Assembly: GCA_052145115.1 (NCBI GenBank)
Contig: JBKQPG010000033.1
Span: 4,170 to 68,169, forward strand
Origin: CAIVVT01 sp052145115
Lineage (GTDB): Bacteria > Acidobacteriota > Terriglobia > Bryobacterales > Bryobacteraceae
DNA: 64,000 bases
Reading direction: 5' to 3'
Shown: in pieces, positions 14,955-23,735 of the stretch
Position numbering within the stretch: position 1 is the stretch's first letter
How the letters are laid out: every line of letters starts with the position of its first letter
The notes under the pieces: generated by a model
What the model was told of the DNA's origin: nothing
What the model saw: only the letters and a program-made list of their open reading frames with translations
Databases searched by the model: none
Made by a program: the position numbers and the translations under genes

Positions 14955-16919
14955 TCAGGCCGCCGCGAGCGGCCGATAGAATCGCTTACGGAATGCCGAT
15001 TCGCGTAACAGAACGGAGAGCAGGAAGGAATAATTGTCCGACAGAAAACCCTCGTAGCCGCAGGTTTCGCCGTTCCAGGTGGTCCATTCCATGCCCTTGG
15101 GCAATTCGTCCCGCACGCCGTTCTGAAAGCCGCCGGACTGTTGGCGCGCCAGCATGGCCTTGAGCACGCGGTCAGCGCGATCGTCCAGGCCGGCGACATA
15201 AGAGGCGGCCAGAAAGTGCTGCATGCGGCCGGCCGTAATGCCCCCATTCTGGTAGTGCTGGAAGGTGTCGGCACCATCCTCGCGGCTGGGGCAGCCGAAG
15301 CCGCCGGGCATGTAGTCCGATTTAAGGACCGGGACCAACGTGGACGGAATGCCCAAATCAAAACGGGTGAAGCCGAGGCTATCTATTTTGGACCACAGCC
15401 GGGCCAGGATCTCGCGGCCGCGCGAGGGGCCGACCAGGCCGTACTCAATGGCCAAACCGTTGACCACGGGGCAGGCGTAATCGTGCAGCGCGCCGTCGGC
15501 GCTGCGCCAGTTGGCAAACCAGCCGGTCTGGGGATTGTAGAGTGCGGCCACGTAGGCCGTTCTCAGGCGCTCGGCCAACTGGGAATAGCGGGCGCGCTTG
15601 TCGTCGCGGTGGAGTTTCGCTTCCAGGTCCGCGAGGCACCGCCAGGCACGATAAATCAGGGCATTGGCGAAGCCATCCTTGTGGCCGTAATTCATGGCGT
15701 CGAACCAATTGCTGGAGCGCGCCGGCAGGACGAACGTATTGGCGTTGCCGCTCTGCGTGGCCTCCACCATTCCATCCCGATCGACGTCGCGGTAGGCGCA
15801 ATAATTGGCCGCGTTTTCCAAGGGCCAGATCATGCGCTCCAGCCAGGCGAGGTCGCCGGTGGCTTCGACGTAGTCCCAGGCGGCAATGACGGTGCTCGGG
15901 TTGGCATCCAGGAAGTTGTAGTAATCGGTGTAGCCGACGACCTCGCCGCTCGAGCTACTGCGCTTCAACAGCCAGTACTCGAGGCTCTGGCGCACGATCT
16001 GCGTAGCCGAAATGCCGGCGGCGAGCTGGGGCGTCCAGAGCATGTGATCGGCGTAGGAATAGAGGCAGAAGCTGACTGGGTCACTGACCACGTTGTTGGC
16101 CAGAATGCCCGGGTGGGCGCTATACGGCGCCCGCGGGTCGCCCCAGGAGGAGGCCGGCTGGAAGGCGTTGAACCAGCCGCGCCGGGCGAGTTGCCAGAAG
16201 GAAGTGTCGGCCAGCGGCGCGGGCGCATCGAGGAACGCCGGAGAGAAGCTGAACGTGCACTTCCGGTTGTCGCCGAGCGGCGGCAATTCGAGGATCAGAT
16301 TGACCATGTGGAAAGGCTGGCGATTGCCTTCCAGCCGGCCCGTGATGGCGCCGCCAGGCGCGGTCCGCATGAGCATCTGGCCGAAATCGGGGGCGCTGAT
16401 CAGCAGCGGCGTCTCAAAGTGCCCGTCGTCATGCCACAGGGCGGGCAGCACCGTGGTGGGGGTGAGGCGAAGGTCAAACGGAAACACGATTTCGACCTTG
16501 GCCGGGCGTTGGGCCGAGACCGTCATCTCGAAGCTGTCGCGAGAGGACGAGACGGTCCATTCGAGCGTGTTGCGCCAGTCCAGTTGCAGCAGATAGCGAG
16601 TACCGTTGGCTGAAGGCTGAACGGTGGCCGGGAATTCCGAGCCATCGAACCACTGGTTCTCAAGCCAGACGCGCAACTGCAGCCCGGGCTTCCGGAGCAG
16701 GTTGGAGCGCACGCGGTCGCCGCCCTCCGTATCCCAGCTCAACACCGGAATGAGGCTGCGCTGCGGGTCGGCCTCAAGGCGCAGGACGGGCGCGGGTGAG
16801 GAAGTTTGCGCGCGCAGGCCGGCATTGGCTCCAGTCGCGAATGCAGCGGCGCAGGCCTGCAGGAATGTGCGCCGATCGGTTCCGGGTCTGACGTTTGTGC
16901 TCATAGGTGATGGGCTCAT
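14955..16919 (-). CDS. Tat-exported six-hairpin glycosidase-like protein
   Basis: About 654 residues. The N terminus D-R-R-T-F-L-Q-A-C-A-A-A is a twin-arginine signal. A beta-rich region follows to about 300, and then an (alpha/alpha)6-type domain with W-D-Y-V-E-A-T-G-D-L-A-W-L, N-W-F-D-A-M-N-Y-G-H-K-D and Y-R-A-W-R-C-L-A-D-L, as in amylo-alpha-1,6-glucosidase/GH63-like enzymes. It is expected to hydrolyse an oligosaccharide in the periplasm. Start at 16919, with 16904 as an alternative; neither has a strong ribosome site, and a TAGAAT box overlaps the first ATG. Reading-frame extension further upstream is in a different sequence style and is not coding. Confidence 0.8.
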   Translation of the reverse strand: MSPSPMSTNVRPGTDRRTFLQACAAAFATGANAGLRAQTSSPAPVLRLEADPQRSLIPVLSWDTEGGDRVRSNLLRKPGLQLRVWLENQWFDGSEFPATVQPSANGTRYLLQLDWRNTLEWTVSSSRDSFEMTVSAQRPAKVEIVFPFDLRLTPTTVLPALWHDDGHFETPLLISAPDFGQMLMRTAPGGAITGRLEGNRQPFHMVNLILELPPLGDNRKCTFSFSPAFLDAPAPLADTSFWQLARRGWFNAFQPASSWGDPRAPYSAHPGILANNVVSDPVSFCLYSYADHMLWTPQLAAGISATQIVRQSLEYWLLKRSSSSGEVVGYTDYYNFLDANPSTVIAAWDYVEATGDLAWLERMIWPLENAANYCAYRDVDRDGMVEATQSGNANTFVLPARSSNWFDAMNYGHKDGFANALIYRAWRCLADLEAKLHRDDKRARYSQLAERLRTAYVAALYNPQTGWFANWRSADGALHDYACPVVNGLAIEYGLVGPSRGREILARLWSKIDSLGFTRFDLGIPSTLVPVLKSDYMPGGFGCPSREDGADTFQHYQNGGITAGRMQHFLAASYVAGLDDRADRVLKAMLARQQSGGFQNGVRDELPKGMEWTTWNGETCGYEGFLSDNYSFLLSVLLRESAFRKRFYRPLAAA

Positions 16920-17034
16920 TCTATGCTCTGCGCCGGCCAGGGACAACAGTCGCCAGACTTGCTTACAGCGACTGGCGGCCCATGGCCTGATTGTGGGATC
17001 GACGGCGAGCTGGCAATTGAGCTGAGAGCGAGTG

Positions 17035-18999
17035 TCAATGCATAGTCCAGCGCACGCCGGCGCGGACGAGGCGCGGCGTGCCGACCAGCGGCGTGGGGCT
17101 GTAGCCGGCAACGACGACGCGGTTGAGGGCGTCTTCGATCTGGAGGTCGAGCGCGAAGCCGCGGGGCAGCGACTGGCGCGCGGTGCAGTGAAAGATGGCG
17201 TAGCCGGGGAGCAGGTAGGCGTTGAGATCGTCCTCGAACTGCAAGCCGCTGGCGCGCATTCCGACTGCGAGCAGCGTGGGGCCGCGGTGGTAGAGCAGTT
17301 GCGCGGTGCCCTGCTGCCGGGCGACCTGCGGAATCCGCTGGCCGGTGGCGACGCGCGAATCGGCGAACAGCCAGGCGGCCTCGAAGCGCAGCGGACCGAG
17401 GACACGGGCCAGCCTGGCTTCGGCGCCGCGGTCGAGAGCCGAGCCGACGTTCTCGCGCTGGCGCGTGATGAGCAGGGGGGTGATGGATTGAGTGGCGTTG
17501 AGGATCAGGTCATCGAGGCTGTTGCTGTAGAGGGTAACGGAGAGGCTGGTGCGGCGGCCGATCCAATCGGCGCCGGCTTCCGCACCGGCCAGCATTTCGG
17601 GGCGCAGCGCGGAGTTGGCGAGCGTTTCCACGTCGCCCACGCGGAAGTCGCGATAGAGCTCGTTCAAAGTCGGGGCACGAAAAGCGCGGTTGGCCGAGGC
17701 ACGCAGGCGCAGATGGCCGAAGCCCGCCGTCACGCCGCCGCTGGGGCTCCAGAAAGCGGCGCCGTCGGCGGCATCCTCGCCGCGGAAACCGGCATAGAAA
17801 CGCACGCGGCCCAGGCGCAGGTCGCCCTGGGCGAAGGCGCCGCCCTGGGTCAACGTGCCGCCCGAGACTCGGAGCCCGCCGGGGTAGAAGACTTCGTTGG
17901 AAAAGCCCTGGGCGCGCGAGAAGTCGCCGCCCGCGAGGAGGTCCCAATGGGCGCCGCCGTGCCGCCAGTAGGCCGCGCCGCCGGCGCCGTCGGCGGGGAC
18001 GCTTTGGGTGGAGGTGAGGCGCTCGACGGTGCGGGCGAGGTTGATGGAAGAGTAGGTCGCGTGGAAGTTTTCGATGGTGTACCAGCCCAGCGCGGAGAAG
18101 GTATCGGCGCCGGATTGATGCGACCAGGAGGCGGCGAGCGAGCCCGTGCCGGTGGAGTTCTTCTGCAGCTCGGTCCCGTTGTTGCGGTATTCGGCGAGCA
18201 GGTCGGCGCGCAGGAAGACGCGGTCGCGCGGACCGATATAGTCCAGGCGCAGTGTGCCGGAGGCGAACTCGACATCGGCGGGCCGGTCGACGGGACCCTG
18301 GAAGGAGGGCGGCACGATGTACCAGCCGCTGGTCAGAAAGTCGCGGCTGGTGACGGAAAGGGCCCATCGGCCGTGATAGATATATGAGCCCGCGGCATCC
18401 ATCTCATTCTGGCCGCGGTTGCCGCCTTCATAGGCGAAGCTCAGGTGGAGCGGTTGCGGCTCGGGGCTGAACAGGGCGATGGCGCCGCCCATGGCGCGGT
18501 CGCCGAACAGGCTGGTGGCGGCGCTTTCGGAGATTTCGATGCGATCCAGATCCTGGGGCGGGAGGAGCGTCCAATAGACCCAGCCGCCGAAGGGACTGTT
18601 CAAGGGGATGCCGTCCCACAAGACCAGCGTGCGGCTGGCGCCGGTGGACCCGAGACCGCGCAGCGAGACGCCCTGCGTGGTGGGATTCGCGACCAGGGAC
18701 GATGTGCGGCGGAAGAGCGAGAAGCCCGGAAACAAGCGCAGACGATCGTCGATATCCGCGCCCGGCGATTGTTCGATGGCGACGGAATCGAGCACGGTGA
18801 CGAGCGCGGGCGATTCGGCGCTGATGTCCGTTGAGACGGTAATGGAGGTCTGGACGGGCTCAGGAGGGGCGGGGGGAGGAGTCTGCGCGGGAGCCGGGCG
18901 GGGGGAAGCAACCAGGATGCAGAATACGAGCGGAACTCCAAGCCAGCGCCTCGAGGCGGCCTGGTTGCGCGGTAAAGACGATGGCGGCGGCAGGGTCAA
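17035..18999 (-). CDS. TonB-dependent receptor, BtuB-like
   Basis: A 654-residue outer-membrane receptor. Signal peptide about 17-39 (R-R-W-L-G-V-P-L-V-F-C-I-L-V-A-S ... A-P-A-Q). The plug has T-T-Q-G-V-S-L-R-G-L-G-S-T-G-A-S-R-T-L-V-L-W-D-G-I-P-L-N and R-I-E-I-S-E-S-A-A-T-S-L-F-G-D-R-A-M-G-G-A-I; the barrel has F-R-A-P-T-L-N-E-L-Y-R and a last strand ending R-W-T-M-H. The compact size and plug resemble vitamin B12/siderophore receptors. The start is unclear: the best is TTG at 18999, which puts the whole signal peptide inside the coding 3' end of the upstream DUF58 gene (140-base overlap, different frame). Confidence 0.88.
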   Translation of the reverse strand: MTLPPPSSLPRNQAASRRWLGVPLVFCILVASPRPAPAQTPPPAPPEPVQTSITVSTDISAESPALVTVLDSVAIEQSPGADIDDRLRLFPGFSLFRRTSSLVANPTTQGVSLRGLGSTGASRTLVLWDGIPLNSPFGGWVYWTLLPPQDLDRIEISESAATSLFGDRAMGGAIALFSPEPQPLHLSFAYEGGNRGQNEMDAAGSYIYHGRWALSVTSRDFLTSGWYIVPPSFQGPVDRPADVEFASGTLRLDYIGPRDRVFLRADLLAEYRNNGTELQKNSTGTGSLAASWSHQSGADTFSALGWYTIENFHATYSSINLARTVERLTSTQSVPADGAGGAAYWRHGGAHWDLLAGGDFSRAQGFSNEVFYPGGLRVSGGTLTQGGAFAQGDLRLGRVRFYAGFRGEDAADGAAFWSPSGGVTAGFGHLRLRASANRAFRAPTLNELYRDFRVGDVETLANSALRPEMLAGAEAGADWIGRRTSLSVTLYSNSLDDLILNATQSITPLLITRQRENVGSALDRGAEARLARVLGPLRFEAAWLFADSRVATGQRIPQVARQQGTAQLLYHRGPTLLAVGMRASGLQFEDDLNAYLLPGYAIFHCTARQSLPRGFALDLQIEDALNRVVVAGYSPTPLVGTPRLVRAGVRWTMH

Positions 19000-20038
19000 G
19001 GTCGTGCAGCAGCGGAATCGCCCGGCCTCGCGCTTCGACCAGCGCGAGATACCTCAGGATAGCGTAGACATCGCCTTCCACCGGAGTGAGGATCTCCCAA
19101 TCCTGGGTGCGGAAATGGATGCGCGCGCCGCGAGCGGTCATGTGCCAGGCAAGGCAGGCGCAGGCATCGACGGCGGATTCGAACCAGGGCCGCTGGTCCA
19201 GGCCGGCCTGGAGGTCGAGGAAGATGGCGATGAGCGGGTCCTGATCGCGGGCGAATTCGCGGACCTGGAGCGAGCCGGTGTGGGCGGTGGCGCGCCAGTC
19301 GACGTGGCGGGCGCTTTCGAACGGTTCGTAGGGGCGGATGCGGTAGAAGTCGTGGCCGCGCCCCTGGAGCGACGATTCGGCTTCCGAGGCGACGCCGGCG
19401 AGCAACTGGTCGAAGCCGGGCTGGGCGTCGAGACAAGGATAGACCACGACTTCGCGGTTCATCAGCACCCGGATGCGGCGCTCAGCGAAGCCGAAGGGGA
19501 AGCGCGAGGAGAATTGAAAGCTGTCGCCGGCGTGGCTGCCGCGGCGCTGGAAGACGACCTCGATGGTGGTTTCGAGCTCCGCGCCGCCGGGGATGAGGGG
19601 GAAGTAGACGGGCGTCGTGAAGACGCTGCCCTCGACGCCGACGACTTGGATGGAAAAGGAGGGGGCGCGGCGCTTGACGTTGCGCAGAAGCAGGCGGGCG
19701 GGGGTCTTGCGGCGTGCGCTGATGTGCTCCGGGAGGCGGACGTCGAGCTCGAGGCCGGAAATGCCGAGGCGGTTGATGAGGCCGGAGACCATGAAGGTCG
19801 CCATCATGGCGGCTAGGATCAGGAACAGCAGGTTGTTGGCCGAAGCGAAGGCGGCCAGCCCGGTGAGCAGTAGGGCGAAGATGTAGCTCACGCCGATGAG
19901 CGTGATGCGCTGGCGGACGCGGGCGTGCAGCCACTCGCGCCAGCGGGCGTGCCACGGCAAGCGCACGCGTGCGACTTCAGCAAGCGCTGCGGGCGGCGCA
20001 ACAGGCGTGGCGTCGGAGCGGACCGGCGGCTCGGGCAT
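18860..20038 (-). CDS. DUF58 protein
   Basis: About 392 residues. Two N-terminal membrane helices (about 40-90: I-T-L-I-G-V-S-Y-I-F ... and A-S-A-N-N-L-L-F-L-I-L-A-A-M-M-A-T-F), a beta region, then Y-E-P-F-E-S-A-R-H-V-D-W-R-A-T-A-H-T-G-S-L-Q-V-R-E-F, the DUF58 signature, and a von Willebrand-like segment with I-F-L-D-L. Such proteins usually pair with a MoxR ATPase and a transglutaminase protein, neither of which is in the window. The ATG at 20038 is used; TACAAT eight bases upstream looks like a -10 box. The last 46 codons overlap the BtuB-like receptor gene in another frame. Confidence 0.85.
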   Translation of the reverse strand: MPEPPVRSDATPVAPPAALAEVARVRLPWHARWREWLHARVRQRITLIGVSYIFALLLTGLAAFASANNLLFLILAAMMATFMVSGLINRLGISGLELDVRLPEHISARRKTPARLLLRNVKRRAPSFSIQVVGVEGSVFTTPVYFPLIPGGAELETTIEVVFQRRGSHAGDSFQFSSRFPFGFAERRIRVLMNREVVVYPCLDAQPGFDQLLAGVASEAESSLQGRGHDFYRIRPYEPFESARHVDWRATAHTGSLQVREFARDQDPLIAIFLDLQAGLDQRPWFESAVDACACLAWHMTARGARIHFRTQDWEILTPVEGDVYAILRYLALVEARGRAIPLLHDLDPAAAIVFTAQPGRLEALAWSSARILHPGCFPPPGSRADSSPRPS

Positions 20039-20171
20039 CCGTTGCCATTGTAGACCGCGAGGGCCGTGGGGCCAGACGCTCGGTCCATTCGGCAAGGGGC
20101 TGTGCGGGCGTGGCGAAAGGTGTTGCGCCTCAGGACAGAGAGGACTGTCCCCTCTGCCGGGAGTTCGCGGT

Positions 20172-20202
20172 CGCTGGGCGGCTCAGGCATCCGAGGCTAT
20201 TC
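20172..20202 (-). repeat. Duplicated copy of the DUF58 gene's promoter and start codon
   Basis: On the minus strand this reads CTAGAATAGCCTCGGATGCC followed by TGAGCCGCC, matching 23 of 30 bases of the sequence around the DUF58 start at 20038 (TACAAT box, ATG, M-P-E-P-P). The frame it opens (about 100 codons to 19888) runs across the DUF58 start in another phase and is not protein-like. Between the copies a GGACAG/CTGTCC hairpin sits at 20133-20150. Confidence 0.5.
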
Positions 20203-20286
20203 TAGCCTGCATTCTTCACAGACAGGCGGGCGGGCATCCTCGATCGGCTTGTGAAGACATTAGTGACAGACGGCTCGCGGGCCCTT

Positions 20287-20520
20287 TCACTTCTGACCTT
20301 CGTCCGAATGATCAACCATCAGTTGTTCATGTAGTTTCCGCACCACTACGAGAGCTTCCTTGTATCTTGCGTCGAGCAACTCAACGCTTTCGTGGTCTTC
20401 CGGCGTGGATATTATCCATTTCTTTTCGGCCAAAAAAGACCGAAGTGCAAAAGACGTACTTTGCAGCCGCTCTTGGGCGTCAATATACTCGTTGCTCTTG
20501 CAAAACTCATCGATGGTCAT
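20287..20520 (-). CDS. Hypothetical protein (AT-rich islet, second gene)
   Basis: A 77-residue soluble protein starting M-T-I-D-E-F-C-K-S-N-E-Y-I-D-A, with a helical, possibly coiled middle (E-L-L-D-A-R-Y-K-E-A-L-V-V-V-R-K-L). The ATG at 20520 is favoured (GGAG 11 bases upstream and no overlap with the preceding gene); an in-frame start at 20595 would overlap it by 53 bases and add a basic tail. No family recognised. Codon use is distinctly more AT-rich than the flanks. Confidence 0.5.
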   Translation of the reverse strand: MTIDEFCKSNEYIDAQERLQSTSFALRSFLAEKKWIISTPEDHESVELLDARYKEALVVVRKLHEQLMVDHSDEGQK

Positions 20521-20542
20521 AGCTGTATCAGATCTCCGTTTT

Positions 20543-21049
20543 TCATTGGCTCCATGCCTTCTGAAGCGACGTTTCTTGGTAGTATCGTTGGGCAATCGCT
20601 AGATACGTATCAGGTTTGATTTCTTCCGGGAATTCAGGCCCATACGTGCAGAGCAGTTTTTCGATTCGCTGGTGCAGATCGCTCTTGAAATACGATTCAC
20701 CCTGCAGCATGAACTCCAGCACGGCTCTCATTCTCAAAGTCGCTACGACCGCCTCTCTTGTACTTTTACTTTCGGCCATCGCTCTTGCGGCATTCTCGGA
20801 TATTTGATCTTTGATTTGAGCAATTTTGGATTTGAGGGGTTCTGCCGAGTTCTGTATTACAGCAGTAATATCGTCACCCTTTAGATAATTAACAACTTGT
20901 GCGGCTAATGCTTCCGCCGAATCCCTCTCCATTGAAATCGAATACTGAGATTCTAGTCTACAGAACAGACAAACCGATATGTATCGGAAGCCCCTATCAA
21001 AGGACCGGATCAGCCTCTTTTCGATCATTCTCTTGAACGGCCACCACAT
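20543..21049 (-). CDS. Hypothetical protein (AT-rich islet, first gene)
   Basis: A 168-residue protein with a basic start (M-W-W-P-F-K-R-M-I-E-K-R-L-I-R-S-F-D-R-G), then a predicted helical region (about 40-120) rich in Ala, Lys and Glu and probably coiled coil, and a C-terminal Y-G-P-E-F-P-E-E-I-K-P-D-T-Y-L-A-I-A-Q-R-Y-Y-Q. No family recognised. With the next small gene it forms a two-gene AT-rich unit, likely a recent arrival between two GC-rich genes. Confidence 0.6.
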   Translation of the reverse strand: MWWPFKRMIEKRLIRSFDRGFRYISVCLFCRLESQYSISMERDSAEALAAQVVNYLKGDDITAVIQNSAEPLKSKIAQIKDQISENAARAMAESKSTREAVVATLRMRAVLEFMLQGESYFKSDLHQRIEKLLCTYGPEFPEEIKPDTYLAIAQRYYQETSLQKAWSQ

Positions 21050-21178
21050 GAAAAATATCTCCTTGTTGCTCGAATCTCTCCCGCGGCTAATTATATTGTC
21101 GCACTACAAGTCCACATTACTTTCATTCGGACGATAAGACCACCGTTCATGAGAAATGCAGGCTGGCCCGCGGGCGGA

Positions 21179-23656
21179 TCATAACATGATCGTGATGCGA
21201 TATACGCCCTCGACGGGCGCGTGGAGCGTCTGGCTGCCGACGCGCGCAGTGACTGCGTATTCCATCAGCGGGACGGGCACTGCCGGAGCTTCCAGCCGCG
21301 CCTGCCACGATCTCCGGCCGAGCAGGCTGAAGGGTCGTTCGGTCCACGTTGCCGAGCCGGCGGCGCGGGTGCGGAGAACCACGCCGGAGACCGCTGCGGC
21401 AACAGGCACGATGGCGAGAACGCGGACCTTGTCGCCGGTGTGAAGCATCGTCGGGCGCACGGGAACGATGAGGCGCGGAGGCGTCTCGGAGTCGGGCGCG
21501 CGGGCGGCGGCGACGGCGGGCGCGACTTCGGGCGGCATTGCGTCGATGAACTCGGCCATCGAGAGCGGCAGGCGGTCGAGGGCGAGGCGCGAGAACTTGT
21601 TCTGCAGCGAGGCGAGCGTGCCGAGGTCGTTGCGCGTGGCGACGGCGCCGTGAAAGCGGAGGATGGCGGCGCGGACTTCGGGCGCGAGCTTGAGCCAGAT
21701 GGGCAGGCCCTCGGTTTCGACCAGCGCCTTGGCCTCGTCGGTTTTCTTCGCGGCGCGCAGCTCCTGGGCGTGTTTCAGGACCTCGTTCAGCGACTGGGCA
21801 AGGATCCAGGCCTCGCCGTAGTGGGTCATGAACTCGACGGTACGAGTGAGGTGCTCGAGGCGGTCCCGCTCGACGGGCGGGGCGGAGTCGACGAGGGCGC
21901 GCAGGTCCACGGCGGCCTGGCGTTGGGCGGAGCGCATTTCGGGCGTGACGTGGGAGTCGTTCCAGTATTTGAAGCCCTCGTCGTAGTCGCCGGAGAACTC
22001 GTTGGTGACGACGTGGCCGTCCTTGAATTCGTTGGTGCCGGTGCGCATGAACTGCTGCTGCCTGTCCGCCGCGGCGAGGATCTCGCCGTAGCGCCGGGCG
22101 CGGTCGCCGGAGGCCTGCGAGCGGGCGAAAGCGGCGTAGTGGGCGTCGGGCGTGTAGGATTTGTCCCACATGGCGCGGGCGAAGAAGGTGGCGGTGGGGT
22201 CGACGATGCGATGGCGCCAGTGGATGCCGAGCATTCCCTGGCAGCCGTAGCCGGCGGAGAGGTCGACGTCGCGGTGGAAGCGGTTGACGTGGAGCTGCAG
22301 GAGCCACATCGAGGGGTCGTCCTCGAGCCAGGGGATGGGCCAGCGCTCGCGCGAGCCGAGCTGGTCGAAGACCTCGTGGACGGGGTCCCAGCCGAGGGTG
22401 TCGCTGAGACAGGAGAAGACGATGTCCTCGGGCAGGACCTTGTGCAGCTCGGCGAAGTGGCGCGCGACGCCGCCCCAGCCGCTGATGACGAGGCGCTTGG
22501 AGGGCGCGTGGCGGCGCAGGAAATCGTGGGCGATGTTGAAGGCGGCCGTGGGCAGGGGGATGCCTTCCTTGCGGCTGTCCCAGTTGGCGCCCTCGTCCTC
22601 CCAGAGCCAGACGTGGTCGACTTCCGGGTACGAGGTCAGAAGGTTGTCGAGGCGGGCCTCGAGGAGCTTGCGACCGGTGTAGGAAGAGGGGTCCCAGCGC
22701 GGGCGGCGGTGCGGGTCGGCTGAGCGGGCTTCGGGCGGCAGGGCGCGGTACGTTTCGTCGGGGATCTGGTAGGGCTCGAAGCCGATGCCGGTGCGCAGAC
22801 CAAGTTGCTTGGCGTACGTAAGGGCGCGCCGGAGCATCTTCTCGGTGCACTCCGCGATCTCCCAGGGATTGCGGCCGAGACGGGTGGCGTCGGAGCCGAA
22901 GACTTCGCCGTCGTAGTAATTGGCCGAGCCCATGCCGTAGCGCGAGGTGCGCTGAGGCAGGTAGCCCCAGCGGTTGGAGGCGGTGTTGTCGAGGTAGGCG
23001 AGATGCGCGGCGCCGGCGAATTCGAAGTTGAGGTAGCTTTCGGCCCATTGCCCTGCGGTGGTGTAGACGTGCATGCCGAAGGTGTTCATCCTCATGCGCA
23101 GCATGGATTCGAAGTAGGCGCGGAAATCCTCTTCGTTGTAGATGGTGATGCAGTTGAGGAAGTCGGGCCAGGGGAGCAGGCCGCGGGTGGAGAAGCGCGG
23201 GTCGCCGAGCCAGGACTGGCCGGCGGCGGGGACGATCAGCTCGCGCGCGGGTTCGGGCGGATAGTTTTCGCCGTCGATGCCGAAGACCGCGCCCTGGCGT
23301 TCGAGGAATTCATAGACCGCGAACAGCAGCGCGCGCGGGGTCGCGCCGCGCAATGCCACATTGGAGCCCGACGCGCGGATCTCGTAGCTTTCTTCATGCG
23401 CGAGGCCGCTCTTGTTGATGCGCAGGACGATAAGCCGGTCGCCGGGCGCGGCGGCCTCGCCGGGGTTCTCGAAACGGACCTCGGCCAGGAGGCGCAGGGA
23501 GAGGAGGCCGCGCAGCATCTCGCGCTCGGCGAGCGTGGGCGGGGCGGAGGCGCTGACTTTGATGCGCGAGCCGGCCGCGGCGTCGAGCGGCCAGAGCGTG
23601 GCGCCGAGCAGCAGAGCACGTTCAAGGAAAGAGCGGCGGGTATCGGAATCGGGCAT
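21179..23656 (-). CDS. Tat-exported glycoside hydrolase-like protein (alpha-glucuronidase N-domain type)
   Basis: About 825 residues. D-T-R-R-S-F-L-E-R-A-L-L-L-G-A is a twin-arginine signal. Residues about 35-140 form the small alpha/beta domain found ahead of the barrel in alpha-glucuronidases, GH20 and GH84 enzymes (L-R-I-N-K-S-G-L ... Y-E-I-R-A ... L-R-G-A-T-P-R-A-L-L-F-A-V-Y-E-F-L-E). A barrel follows (D-H-V-W-L-W-E-D-E-G-A-N-W-D, V-I-S-G-W-G-G-V), then helical and beta-sandwich C-terminal parts. I cannot assign the catalytic pair. The ATG at 23656 follows AAGAGGTG at a good distance; a GTG nine bases upstream is less likely. Confidence 0.75.
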   Translation of the reverse strand: MPDSDTRRSFLERALLLGATLWPLDAAAGSRIKVSASAPPTLAEREMLRGLLSLRLLAEVRFENPGEAAAPGDRLIVLRINKSGLAHEESYEIRASGSNVALRGATPRALLFAVYEFLERQGAVFGIDGENYPPEPARELIVPAAGQSWLGDPRFSTRGLLPWPDFLNCITIYNEEDFRAYFESMLRMRMNTFGMHVYTTAGQWAESYLNFEFAGAAHLAYLDNTASNRWGYLPQRTSRYGMGSANYYDGEVFGSDATRLGRNPWEIAECTEKMLRRALTYAKQLGLRTGIGFEPYQIPDETYRALPPEARSADPHRRPRWDPSSYTGRKLLEARLDNLLTSYPEVDHVWLWEDEGANWDSRKEGIPLPTAAFNIAHDFLRRHAPSKRLVISGWGGVARHFAELHKVLPEDIVFSCLSDTLGWDPVHEVFDQLGSRERWPIPWLEDDPSMWLLQLHVNRFHRDVDLSAGYGCQGMLGIHWRHRIVDPTATFFARAMWDKSYTPDAHYAAFARSQASGDRARRYGEILAAADRQQQFMRTGTNEFKDGHVVTNEFSGDYDEGFKYWNDSHVTPEMRSAQRQAAVDLRALVDSAPPVERDRLEHLTRTVEFMTHYGEAWILAQSLNEVLKHAQELRAAKKTDEAKALVETEGLPIWLKLAPEVRAAILRFHGAVATRNDLGTLASLQNKFSRLALDRLPLSMAEFIDAMPPEVAPAVAAARAPDSETPPRLIVPVRPTMLHTGDKVRVLAIVPVAAAVSGVVLRTRAAGSATWTERPFSLLGRRSWQARLEAPAVPVPLMEYAVTARVGSQTLHAPVEGVYRITIML

Positions 23657-23735
23657 AGGATGCACCTCTTGGCGGACATCCTATCATCGCGGCTGGCGCG
23701 GAAAGACGGAGAATGGCGCACGGAGTGGTTGCGCG

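Noticed and set aside
16920..17405. N-terminal extension of the Tat glycosidase
   Set aside because: It overlaps the BtuB-like receptor gene in another frame and is Ser/Arg/Pro-rich noise; the twin-arginine signal places the start at 16919 or 16904.
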